A stretch of DNA of 64,000 nt from Gigaspora margarita (Eukaryota; Glomeromycota; Glomeromycetes; Diversisporales; Gigasporaceae). The stretch's first letter is position 1. Each line of letters begins with the position of its first letter. Made by a program: the position numbers and the translations under genes. Of the stretch, positions 43,999 to 55,137 are shown one piece after another. Where the stretch lies: contig WTPW01000026.1 in NCBI GenBank assembly GCA_009809945.1, positions 903,492 through 967,491 of the forward strand. The letters are read 5' to 3'. The notes beneath the pieces were generated by a model that saw only the letters and a program-made list of their open reading frames with translations, made no database searches and was not told the DNA's origin.

Positions 43999-45712
43999 TG
44001 TAAGGGTGAAATTTGTACTCTTTGTGTAAATATATCAACTACGCACTACTTATACTAACTAAAACTACTCTAACTCAACCCCAATAATGGTGATAAGGCT
44101 TCAATCGAGATGTGAATTGACTTGGTCTGAGTAACTAGGGCTAAATAGAGCTCTAGATTATATCATGAGACTCTAATATGAGGTCACAGGATTTTGGATT
44201 CTAATATGATTTCATTTATCAAAAGGTTGTCATTTAATAATAATATAGTTTATTTATTATCTATCAGGAGGAGTTTATATAATAACACTTCTCTCTAATT
44301 TAGAAAGTTATTAATATGATATTGAACTCTAAAGCTTTGAAATCTAATGAGTTCTTACTTCTGAACTATGGAACTAACAAACTATGAAACTTATAAAATT
44401 AACTAACTATTAAAAACTATGAAATACTGCTCTTTTGTGAAGACAAAAGGCATCGTATTTATGCTTTTTATATTACTGCATCTTCTATTTAATGCTACTA
44501 AGTTCTCAAGTACTAACAAGTTTGTCTGATATATTAGATATATCTAATATATCTAATACATCTGATATATTTGATATATACTTGTTATTTAATGGATATC
44601 GGTGAATACAGTGTATTCCACAGAATAATAGTAAAATTACGTGGCCGAAGGCCATGTGGTTTACTATTATTCTGTGGAATACACCATGTTCACCGTTATT
44701 CATAAAATAACTAGTTTATCCCATGGGTACGACGTAACAACCTGTGCAACATGTCATTTAATAAACTTCAGCTACTATAGTAATTTAAACTTTTTTCAAT
44801 AATTGATCTATTTATTTTTTATTTAAAAAAAAAATAAAATAGAAATCGAATGCAAGAAACAGTAATATNACAATAATGCAGAGAATCTCTTATGTAAGGA
44901 ATACTACAATAACAAGTGTATTAAATGGCCGTGCCTCGACCAGTTTCATAAAGTTATCAAGTATGAAAATGAATTTAAGAATTTAATTCTTCAAGCTCAA
45001 GCAGTCCTATTACTTTGTAACCTTAGGCACATTCAAGATACTCTTAAATGATATTTTTAAACGTTACTCACTTTTAACTTTTTAGAAAATGAAAAAACAT
45101 GATAATAATATAAAAATAAAAAATAAATTAAAATTTTAAATATTTAAATAAACCTTTTTTATTAAATAAAACTTAATAAAGTACAAAATTCTTCATCTGC
45201 CTATAACAAGTTTAAAACCTTTAGGATCTAATAAAGTCTTTCACCTTCTTATAACAATTTTAAAACAATTTTAAAACCTANGATTTGGAAACATGACTAT
45301 TTTAAGACCCGTAAATAAATACTAGTTGATTACATAGTCGTGAACTTAGTTCACGATCTTTAACTTTTAATAGGATTTACTGTAAACAAAAATTTTTTAT
45401 CACCAGTCTATATGAAAATCATGTATCACATGATTTTCATATAGACCAGTGTGAATAACTTAGCAAAAAAAGCATGGGTTGTTACATAGTACCCATGGGA
45501 TAAATCTGATATATCTGATATATTTGATATCTTTGATATTCTTGATATCTTTGATATACAAAGTCAAAGCAGGTTACAATCTATACTATATAAGGGAGCT
45601 ACAGTAAATTTCTTACTAAATATACATATTTAACTTACAATAGATAACTTAAAGTGGCAATCAGGATAGAGTACAGTATAAAAAAAAATCAGGATCACTC
45701 TATACTCTCACA
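43999..45712 (-). repeat. LTR with a nested element, 1714 bp
   Basis: The 5' LTR in element orientation. It matches 39963-40788 except for an insertion of about 925 bp within the tctgatata repeat (about 44579-45504). Confidence 0.7.
44581..45504. mobile_element. Palindrome-plus-TIR element nested in the LTR
   Basis: A 134-bp imperfect palindrome (44581-44714, apex ggccgaaggcc) ends AATAACTAG. It directly abuts an inverted repeat TTTATCCCATGGGTAC, whose partner ends at 45504. The inside has another ~50-bp hairpin (about 45400-45452, tctatatgaaaatcatg) and a coding-like remnant near 44880-45050 (CIKWPCLDQFHKVIKYENEF). The intact LTR supplies the empty site. The layout matches the tyrosine-recombinase element at 52570-54711. 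Confidence 0.55.
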
Positions 45713-46480
45713 ATGTTTGTATCAACATTAATATAAATGTTATACTAATATTCATATTAATATTAATATAAACATTAGTTTCATACAAAATCAAAGTAAT
45801 AATAAAATACAAAAAACATAGCAATAACAAAAAGTGCTAATGAATAATAAAAAAACACCAAAAAAAGGATCAAAAAAGCAACAATATAATAATGAAAAGA
45901 AGCACAAAAGAACATCAGAAAAAGCTCTAATAAAATGAAGCACTAAAACAACAATAAAAAAAGCCTAAAAAAAATGCAGACAAAGTACCAAAATATAAAT
46001 ATCAAAAATAACATTAATATTATTTGACCTTAAAGTTAGCGTTTACCTTTGTATATATCACTGAAATCAACAAACACCAAGAACATCCAAAAAAAGTTGA
46101 CAACAAAAAAAAGCACTTGATAAAATGCAAAAAAGCACTAAAAAGTAAATATCAAAATTAATATTTACTCACCTTGAAGTTAGCATTTACCTGACCTTCT
46201 ATATAGCCCTAAAATCAACATTTGCTAAAATAGCAAAAACATAAAAAAACTAAAATTTTCTGAATATAAAAATAGGGGTATACAAAAAAATCAGGTTTAG
46301 AGCCATATTGGAATTGGTATAATATTTACACCTATTCTGATTGGCATAATCAGTGATCTATATCACATAACCTGAACTATTTTTGTCAGGAGAACTTTAA
46401 CCTTTACCCTGGGGTAGAGGGTCTTATCCTGTGTTTGTTATGTGACTATTTTATAAAATTAAATTAAACTGATCGATATA
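45713..46480. other. AT-rich stretch, part of an inverted low-complexity pair
   Basis: No gene. 45830-46160 is rich in aaaagcacta/caaaaaaagc motifs, which are the complement of the repeat at 46540-47060, so the two form a loose inverted pair. Confidence 0.35.
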
Positions 46481-46539
46481 GAATTGGATTTAATTTGTCA
46501 TTGTTTTCATGGTGCCTTTATTGCTTTTGTCATTGTTGT

Positions 46540-47060
46540 ATTTTAGTTTTTTTTTGTGCTTTGATTGTCATTCTTGTAGTGCTTTTGTCACTCTTTTGTA
46601 GTGCTTTCATCATCATTTGGTGGTGTTTTTGGTCATCATTTGTTGGTGTCTTTTGTTGTCATTTGGTGCCTTTGGTTATCATTTAGTAGTGCCTTTGGTC
46701 GTGCTTTTGGTCACATTTGGTGATACTTATGTTGTAGCTTGGTAATGTTTTTGGTTATAATTTGGTGGTGCTTTTGGTCATAGTTTGATGGTGCTTTTGG
46801 TCATCATTCATTGGTGCTTTTCATTATCATTTGTTGGTGCTTAGATCATCATTGGGTGGCATTTTGATTGTTTTTTGGTTGTGCTTTCAGTTGTTATTTA
46901 GTAGTGCTTTACATTGTTTAGTAGAGCTTTTGGTTGTTGATTGGTGGTGCTTTGATCATTGTTTGTTAGTGCTTTTTTGTTATTATTTGGTGGTACTTTT
47001 ATTGTTGCTTGGTGATTTTTTTGATTGTTATTTGCTAGTGCTTATGCTTTTTGTTGATTA
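46540..47060. repeat. Degenerate tandem repeat of gtgcttttggtcatcatttg-like units
   Basis: About 520 bp of roughly 30-bp units (gtgcttttggtcat, catttggtggtg). The hydrophobic frames here (46495-46686, 46831-47133) are only this repeat translated and are not called as genes. Confidence 0.65.
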
Positions 47061-47129
47061 TGATTTTTTTATCTTTATTTTTTTTTTGTACTTTTTGCTA
47101 CTTGTATTTTTTTTAATAAAAAATTATCT

Positions 47130-48120
47130 TTAATAATACAATATAATAAAAAAAAACTTTGAATTTTTTTAAAATTTGGACAAATCATATTTAGTTAGCA
47201 CAGAATAAAAACTTATACCTCTGGGCATAGGATAAAAGCCTCTACCACAGGAACAGGATAAGGACACCCTTTTTGGCATAGCTAGGGACTGATTTTACTG
47301 ACCCACTTTTCAAACTCCTTTTTTGAAAATGCCAGGATGTTCATCAAAATTAACTAATAAAATTTTATAAAATAGACAGTCATTATATTTTCCAATCATA
47401 GTACAATAAGTCATTGATAGTTTTTTTTCCTATTGTATTTTAATTAAAAATTTTAAACTATTATTTTATTGGGAGAGTGTTATTGCTAAAGTTAATTTCT
47501 GCTTGACTGCAACTTCAAATGTCTGAATTTGCATCCACCTAAAATTACTATGTAACTTATGTATATATTAAGATCTAATTCTATTAGCATAAACCAGATG
47601 CTTGAAGTTATTTATTTCAAGTGCAACAATAATATTAAATTTTTAACAATTGAAGCATAATTTTAATATACAAGGTACAGGAATAAATCATAATTAAATG
47701 CTATTCCACTTTAGATATTTAATATTGCTAATAAAATTTTTAACTACCTAGCAAAAAAATATACTATGAAATGCAGAAAATAACTTTAAATAGCAAGTAT
47801 CTGCTTGTGCAATACTACAAATAAGTAGTACAAAAGGATTCCAAAATATATATAGATAGGTCAGATATTAGTTTGCTTATTTTTGGAGGTTTTATGCAGA
47901 TCTTTTCTATTTTATTTTAAGGTTTATTTTGTAGATCTTTTTATTTTAGTAATTTTATAATTAATCTGACCTATCTATGTATATTTCAGGGTTCTAGTAT
48001 AAATAACTGATCTAAGAGGTTTTATATGATAGTTTCTGTTATTGCTTAAATTTATGTGCTAGTAGAAGAATTTTGTATTAGAAAAAGCTGTATTTCTTTA
48101 GTGATTCTTATTTTTTGTAT
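47130..48120. other. Noncoding stretch with one small inverted-repeat element
   Basis: No gene. At about 47849-47987 the pair atatatagataggtcagat / atctgacctatctatgtata forms a short MITE-like unit. The remainder is AT-rich without recognisable features. Confidence 0.4.
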
Positions 48121-48619
48121 AACATTCACTAAGTTTTGTGCTTCCTTAAAAGAATTTGAGGAAATAATGTTATAGAGATGAGTAGAACAAGTTGATTATT
48201 ACTATCAAGTTCTTGTATTAATTGTTCAGATTTAATCAGACTCTGGAGAAACATTGAATTCTCTTGCAACATTAGGAGATTCTTGAGGTAGAATCCAAGA
48301 ATTCTTTGAATTCTGTCTGTGAATAGCAATGGCGTTTAGGCTTTTAATGTCAATTTCTTTGGATCCAGGTGGTTTTGTACAGATGAAGTAGATGATGATA
48401 TTACTGTTGGAGTATTAATTCCAAAAATATGTTCTTTATAATTAAGAGCTCCTTTGGGTAAGATAGATGTGGGACTATCATTATTATTATTATTATTATC
48501 ACAATTATTGTTTTCATTATTAATAGCTTCTTCATTTTCATTGTTATATCTTAGTCATTTTATTGTTAATATCATCATCGTTAATGCAATTACTATCTGA
48601 TTTAGTAGCATATAGGTTA

Positions 48620-51010
48620 TAACGAATACTTTGAGCTTCTTTATAAGTGGGGAAACCCATTTTGAGTAGATACAAATATTACTCTTGCTTATGAAGATTG
48701 TCAATATAAAAAACTGCTGCATGTAGATGCTTACACATAATTTCTATTTGAGAAAGTCAAGACATTGGCAACAAATATTAATCAGATGCCCATATATGCA
48801 AGTTGTGTAAACCAATCCTGGTTTAGTTTCTGATTCAACTTCAATATAAATATTTTCTGTCAATTCTTCTATCTCATACTTTATTACCTTCTTTATATCA
48901 ATTAATTTTTTAGCTGCTTCATCATGTTTTATGCTTGGAGTTAAGTATGCAATGTGAAAAAATTCTTGTATAAGAACTTTACAGTCCATTAGAATTATTA
49001 TTAAGCTCTTTTCTTCATTCTGCTTTCTTATGTTCAAGGTCCCTAGCAAGGTATTGTAGTGTTAATATGTTAGGTATGACTTCGAATACAAGGGAAATAT
49101 AGATCACATCAGCTCTAAGAAGATGATTAGGGCCGTGTCATTAATCACCTGATTATTTTTTATCAGAGGTCTACTCCCCCTCCCACTTCTTTAATATATA
49201 TATAGTCAGGTTCTTATATATAATTTCAACTTTTTTTACCCCTCCCCCCTAAAAAATTATCTGATTTTTGTCACTCCCCTTATTTTTTTTTAAATCAACT
49301 TAATTGATTATTTTTAATTATTTATTCATTCCTTCAAGATGGTTATTCGTAGCAGAGAGCTTTTTAAGAGGAATTCCAAGAATGTTTGCAGCTCTCACCT
49401 TTTCATCAAAGCACCAACTATAGAGAAGTTCTCCAGTCCATTGTTTATTCAACTAATTAAGAAATTTAATACTACCATTCAATATATTTTTTTTCTTTCT
49501 GTCATATCTTTTGCATTATGAATAAGGCTTTCTAACAAATTTTTTTTTTGACTATATAATTACATACCATATCTTCACTTTTTTCCATTGACCAAACTTG
49601 CTTCAAAATATTTTTTGAATACTTTTTTAAGGTTTGTCATTGCATAATAACATCACTTTTACCACCTTGGCCTTACTGCTTATTGATCTTATTCTTCCAA
49701 TATTGACTAATATGAAAGTAGCAAAGAAGCAAAATGATTTCTGGCCATACTTTCAACAATGGTTTTCTCTTTTTAACATCAGTTTCATTTATTGCAACAT
49801 GGGGGCTAAATGTAACTAGATTAAAGTTTGGATTTACTATAAATTGAATTTGATTATAATTGTTACTAATCTTATCACAAAAGATTGTAAAAAGCTTTTC
49901 TAAAATCCTACTATCATATCCAGATGATGCTAATCAATTATGCTGAGGTGGTGTAAATAGAATGAAGGCAATAAAAATGCTTTTGTTATTTTCATTGATT
50001 ATAAAATTTCAAGTAATTTTACTTTATTTAATTGTCCAAAATTGTCCAAAATTGTCCAAATCATTGTCCAAAGCTGTCCTGTGACAACACTGGCCTTAAC
50101 CATCCAATATGTTGCCAATTACTACTAATACTTGCTGGACTATTTAAAATGCCATTATAATAAATAGGAGTAGCTTATGTTTGCTAATTCTGAAGGTCCA
50201 TCTACAAGGATTAGGTTATTATATCCATATTTTAATGCATAATTCACAGTTCACAAGTACAATAATAATTTCCAGACAACCTGTTTCTTTTGTATAAGGT
50301 TGGTAATGCAAGCATGCTTCTTTAAGCATTGATTCATCTGCATTTGTTCCAAGAAACTGTTCTAGGTTTTTAGCAGCATCATGCTTAATATTGAGATTCC
50401 AAGTTTTTTGTAATATTTTTTGATATTTGAAATATCCATTGTGGTGAGTAATGTTTTGAAATCTCCAATTAATGTATGATTTCTGAACATATTTTTTACT
50501 ATTCTTGCATTTTGAGCAAGAATTTCTGAGGTTCTGACATTTAGACCTAACATATCACAACACTTTTTTTTATGTATAGTAAAAGTTTATATAGTGGGTC
50601 ATGCTGCAGCTTGGAAATTAAATATTTCTCAGAATGTTGTAAGTATCCTGCAATGGCATAAATTCATTATCATGAAGATAAAGTATTATGAATTCAAGAC
50701 ACTCTGCATAAGGATTATGAGCTTCTAAGACCTGAGAGTTAGGCACAATTTCTTTTTCATGATAGCTTCCACAAATACATTGCTTAATAATCTGTGTTTG
50801 TCAGATGGACCATTTGCAATGTATATCATTAGAGTCAATGTCAAGACCATTTTCTCTAAGAAATTGATCTCGATCTGTAATATATTTCTGATTAAATAAG
50901 TCCCATTTTTTTCAACCATGCCAGGTGCACTATTATCCAACAAATTACCAAGCATAATTCGGTCACTATCTTTTAACAAAAGATGTGAACTTAACTTTGC
51001 TTTTATATTT
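48620..51010 (-). pseudogene. MULE (Mutator-like) transposase relic with SWIM zinc finger
   Basis: Minus-strand fragments fit a MULE transposase in order. An N-terminal part lies at 50979-50725 (NLLDNSAPGMVEKNG). A middle part lies around 50553-50362. A core around 49970-49670 reads FTPPQHN, SSGYDSRILEKLF and LLLCYFHISQYWKNK; the CxxH-type block LLCYFH is typical of the MULE DDE region. A C-terminal SWIM finger follows: CQCLDFLK (CxC at 48762-48770) and, after a frameshift, CKHLHAA (48719-48736). Several stops and shifts break it, so it is dead. Element ends were not found. Known MULE/SWIM proteins are DNA transposases; the identification is from motif recall. Confidence 0.65.
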
Positions 51011-51019
51011 ATATTATAA

Positions 51020-51390
51020 CTGCCTCTTTTTTTAGGTATATCTGAAATTTTAAACTTTTAAAAGGGCATTTTACAAGGATCTTGGAGTTGATACACTAGA
51101 GTCAAAATGACAATAATAGTGAATTGGAAGTAAAATAAGTATATTTTAATTTTTGTATGATTTTGCATTTTAAAAATAATTAAATACTACAATATACTTA
51201 TGATTACAAATAGGTCTTGTCATAGATATAATTGATTTATCAAACTTTCATTGCAATTGCAGACTTGATTTAAATTCAAGATGCTTTTATTGGATCACAT
51301 TTGATTATTTGCAATTACAGACAAATTTTGTCATTTCATCATCATATTATTTAACTTCAAAATACTTTTATGACTATTTTTAATTGATAC
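51020..51390. other. AT-rich spacer upstream of the MULE relic
   Basis: No gene, inverted repeat or flank homology recognised. Confidence 0.3.
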
Positions 51391-51774
51391 CGGGGGATAT
51401 CAATATTCTACCCTAAACCAACCAATCAAATTTTAGCAAATTTTTATATATTTATAACACTGTGTTATATAACAGATAACACCCTATATTAAAACACTTT
51501 TCAAAATTCTCAAATATTTCAAGATTTTACTAGAGTAACACCTGTTGCATTATTAACAAAAAATGTTCCTCTTGCAATTTTACTATAACCTCTAATTTTA
51601 ACCTAATTCTAACCCTAACACTAACCCTAACTATAACATAACCTAGTTTGTATTATAGGGTGTTATAATATTTCTAATAATATTATTATATAAGGGTAGA
51701 TATTGATATCTACTAGTGTAATATTAATATTTACTATTATTATATAAGGGTGGATATTGATATCCACTAGTGTA
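51391..51774. mobile_element. Inverted-repeat element with duplicated right end
   Basis: Left end GGATATCAATATTCTACCCT and right end its inverse (agggtagatattgatatc). The right end is present twice in tandem with a 54-bp period (about 51690 and 51745). The interior has a telomere-like ctaaccctaact tract near 51610-51640. Confidence 0.5.
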
Positions 51775-51888
51775 ATATTAATATTTACAATTAATTAAAT
51801 GGCAATTACTAATGAGTTTGAACAAATTATTTGAATAATTATATTAAATGCTTTTTATTTTTAGGATCCTAATTTTATTCATATTTAA

Positions 51889-52533
51889 TTTGTGATCTGC
51901 CTAAGAACCAGTAAAATAACTGGAGTTACAGTTGAAACTAATCTTCAATGGTGCACCATGGTGCACCAAAACTGGTGCACCGATAATTAAAAAAAATCAA
52001 ATCTTCAATGGTGCACTGATGGTCTTGGTGAAACTAACTAGTTTCACCAACAACTCTAGAAATAACATAGTAAATCGTGGGGAAATTTACTATTGTTTTT
52101 TGCCTTTTTTGGAATCTGGAGTTTCAAAAGGATTTTCTACTAAGTAAACATCTCTTTTAAATTAAGTAAAAGTTGTAGAGGAGAAAATTCCGGCCATAAT
52201 GACAGTTAAATCATTAAAATGGTCCAGTGGATCACGAGATATGAGCATTTTTGTCTTTGCAACTATATGGTGTACACAAAAAAGTAAACATATAATCGCG
52301 AAGACAAAAATGCTCATATCTCGTGATCCACTGGGCCGATTTAATAATTTAACTGCCATTATGACCGGAATTTCTCCTCTACAGCTTTTACTTAATTTAA
52401 AGAGATGTTTACTTAGTAGAAAATCAGGTTGTCCTTTGGGAAACTCTAGATTCCAAAAAAGGCAAAAAATACATAGTAAACATATCTCCACTGTTTACTA
52501 TGTTTTTTCACTGGTTCTTAGGCGGATCAAGAA
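51889..52533. mobile_element. TTAA-flanked long-inverted-repeat element, 645 bp
   Basis: TTAA lies at 51885-51888 and 52534-52537; the related flank near 18295 has the uninterrupted site (atatttaaatag). The ends share TGATCYGCCTAAGAACCAGT, and the arms continue for most of the element (gtttacttagtagaaaatc, atgagcatttttgtc), so it folds into a long hairpin. Extra gcaccatggtgcacc palindromes lie in the left arm. TTAA suggests a piggyBac-type mobiliser, which is inference. The small frames at 52162-52537 are palindrome arms. Confidence 0.7.
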
Positions 52534-52569
52534 TTAAATAGTTTAATGATATCAATATAATAAGTATAT

Positions 52570-52736
52570 GTTATTGTCCACGAAGTGGGCAATAACTAAA
52601 AATCAAACCCAGATCAAACAATTGAATAATGATGGAATGGCCACTGGCTGCAAAGCAGCCAGTGTGCCATTTCGTCATTATTCAATTGTTTGATCTGGGT
52701 TTGATTCTTAGTTATGTCCAATTCGTGGATAATAAC
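52570..52736. repeat. ~167-bp palindrome abutting the recombinase element
   Basis: Arms of about 80 bp (starting GTTATTGTCCACGAA, containing aatcaaacccagatcaaac) mirror each other around an apex ggctgcaaagcagcc. Its right edge AATAACTGA touches the inverted repeat TTTATTCCC at 52740. Confidence 0.75.
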
Positions 52737-52739
52737 TGA

Positions 52740-54711
52740 TTTATTCCCAGGTTCTTATTATACTTCCATACTATTTTTTTTAATTAAAATGACGTAATTC
52801 ACATAGTTTAAATTTATATAAAAAGAAATTCAATCAGAAAAAATTTTTTTTTACAATTTTATAACTTTCGCCATGTCAAGTTTTATTTCCGCTCATGAAT
52901 TAGTTGAAACAAACACTATATCAAATACATCAAATGAATATGAAGATAATAATAGAACTGAAGACAATATTCAGCGATATATAAGAAAATCAAAAATTCA
53001 AAATACTGATGCTTGCACACAAAAGTGGGTTCGAATCTTGCAAAACTATCGTTAAAAAAAGAATATTTCTCATAATATTGAAACTCTAAATGATAAGGAG
53101 CAACTTGAATGCGAATTATGTGAATTTTTTGCTGATATCAAACGACAGGATGGAAAACCTTATAAAGTCGAGTCAATTGTTTGAGCCTACACCTCTCTTC
53201 GACAATTTTTATGTGAAACTTCTGCAATTAAAAATATTAATATTAATGATCGGTTTCAATTTCCTATTCTATACTGGGTAGTGGATGGAAAATGTATGGA
53301 ATTACAGGATCAAGGATATGGTGAAACTGATCAATCGAAAGGGTTAACAAAAAAAGAAATTCAACAGATTTTATTGTATCTTAACTCAGGTGACCAAACA
53401 GCATTGTGACTTAAACAAAAAGCATTTTTCTGGAATGCATACTTGCTAGGATTACGTGGTGGTGATCATTATCGACTTCTCTTAAGTTGCTTTGATTTTC
53501 AATCAGATGGAAGCTTGATTTTTACAATTGGACGTGAGAAAAACAATCAGGGTGGACTTCAAGGTCAAAACAAATATGGAAAATTTTCTAGCTGAAGTAT
53601 ACATATTCCTGCAGATTTGCCAAATGATGAATTTAAACCTATGCAAGATCTTCAAAATTATGTAAATTTGCGTCCTGCAGATGCATGTGAAAAATTTTAT
53701 TTGCAACTAACAAGAAATTTACAAGCAATCCAAGATGGAAACTTGTTTCTTAAAACTGGGCTTGGACGACATACATTAGCAAATATGATGAATGATATTG
53801 CACAAGCTTTTAAAATTAATATTACTGATCAACGTATCACTAATCATTCAGGAAGAAGGACGGCCATTCAACTTTTGTCTGATCTCAATATAAATGAACA
53901 CGAAATGATGACATTTTCAGGTCATCGATCAGTTAATGGATTACGATCTTATAAAGTTCCTAATAATGAACAACAACTAAAAAATACTAGAACATTAATT
54001 AATGCAATTAAGAATCTGAAGTTCTAGTTTCAACCCAAGAAGAATTTCAAATTCCTGCTCAAGTTCCAACCCAAGAAGAAGAAACTCAAATTCTGATCCA
54101 AGAAGAACCTCAAGTTCCAACCCCAACAAAATCACATTTCCTAATGCAAAATGAATCTCAAGCTCCAATGCAACATAAAAATACCCGGGTAAAAAAAAAA
54201 ACACCAAGGTTAACCGAAGAAGAAGTTCAATTAAAATTAGCAAGGCCATTTCGTTCACCATTACGAACATTTCAAGATCAAACTCAAAACATCGTAATGG
54301 CAAAAGATGGAACTACGAATATCTTTGAATTTCATAACTCTGGAGACGTCAAAATTGTATTTAAATAATAAATGTACTATTTTATATAGTATAGTTTGTG
54401 CAAATTAAATTTATTAAAGTTATATGCTATAGGCACAGTTCAATAGAATTTTAACTATTTAGTTTCGGTAAAATATCTTTCGTTATTGCAACTTGAAGTA
54501 TTTGATACAGTTAGAATAATTTTAAATAACATTTTTAAATAATTGACTCGGTTCGAACAATTTTAAGTACTTATGATTTTATAAAATTCAGTTATGGCCT
54601 AAAAAAAAAAAGTATACGTCTTTTGGAGAAATTTAAAATCCCGGATCAGTGATCTGGACAATAAGCGTAAAAAAATAGTATGGAAGTATAAATAAGAACC
54701 GGGGAATAAAT
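52740..54711 (+). mobile_element. Tyrosine-recombinase element bounded by ~42-bp inverted repeats
   Basis: Left 52740-52782 (TTTATTCCCAGGTTCTTATT) and right about 54668-54711 are inverted copies with few mismatches. They enclose a single recombinase pseudogene. The insertion lies in the F-box 3' flank: homologous sequence ends near 52550 and resumes near 54708. Cryptons normally lack terminal inverted repeats, so this layout is atypical. With the palindrome at 52570-52736 the total insert is about 2.15 kb. The target duplication could not be resolved. Confidence 0.55.
52873..54368 (+). pseudogene. Crypton-like tyrosine recombinase, inactivated
   Basis: One frame from ATG 52873 to 54027 reads as a tyrosine recombinase. 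It has the first catalytic Arg in LRGGD (53455), His and Arg in NHSGRRT (53845, 53854), a second His in SGHRS (53923) and the nucleophile Tyr in LRSY (53950). That full set is diagnostic of the fold, and the GRRT/GHRS context resembles fungal Crypton and eukaryotic DUF3504-type proteins. Four in-frame stops interrupt it (53053, 53182, 53407, 53593). The frame then shifts near 54010 into a Gln/Glu/Pro-rich tail (VPTQEEETQ…) ending at 54368. The N-terminal ~60 residues are Ser/Asn/Glu-rich. The enzyme would cut and rejoin DNA for element mobility, but this copy cannot make full-length protein. Confidence 0.75.
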
Positions 54712-54726
54712 TTATTTATAAATATA

Positions 54727-54840
54727 CCGTAAATTCTCAAAATAGCGGGCATGGGCGTTATTTTGAGGTTTGGTCAGAATTAAGCTTAATTTAGGCAAAT
54801 TTCGTAATTTACCCCTGAGCGTTATTTCGGGAATTTACGG
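54727..54840. mobile_element. 114-bp MITE with CCGTAAATTC ends
   Basis: Starts CCGTAAATTCTCAAAATAGC and ends GAATTTACGG, with ata on both sides. It is a short relative of the 1245-bp element at 339-1583, sharing the ggcgttattt motifs. Confidence 0.65.
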
Positions 54841-55137
54841 ATATATTTATATATAGACCAGGCTTCCGGATCACAAACGAAAACTTTCTTGTGTGGCCTT
54901 ATAAAATTGTAATATTATTTTTATCATTATAAAAAAAAATAAAGTTATCTATATATACTAAAAATGTTACAAAAAAATATTAAATCTTTATAATTTTTTA
55001 AAAAAGAAAAATTTCATCTTCACTCTTTGGCAAACTTTTTCAAAACTTAAATTTAAACCTTTATAATCTTAATACAAATTATGACAATTTAATAGTAAGA
55101 TTTTTTATTTCTTTAATATAATTTTACTAGTTCAACA

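Larger units (their letters stand above)
39963..45712 (-). mobile_element. LTR retrotransposon relic, minus orientation
   Basis: Two long direct repeats (39963-40788 and 43999-45712) bound a ~3.2-kb interior. Read on the minus strand, LTRs begin TGTGAGAGTG and end CCCTYACA. Next to the upstream LTR is a TGGTAGTGACTG stretch resembling a primer-binding site. A GGTTGGGAGAAT purine tract precedes the other LTR. The interior is decayed: only a gag-like zinc knuckle (43683-43724) is clear, and no pol was recognised. No matching target duplication was found at the two outer edges, so the element may result from recombination. Confidence 0.7.

Noticed and set aside
46495-47133. Hydrophobic plus-strand frames that look like membrane proteins
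   Set aside because: They are translations of the gtgctttt-type tandem repeat; no start context and no interruption-free gene structure.
52162-52537. Two overlapping ~110-residue frames on opposite strands
   Set aside because: Both fall in the arms of the TTAA palindromic element and mirror each other.
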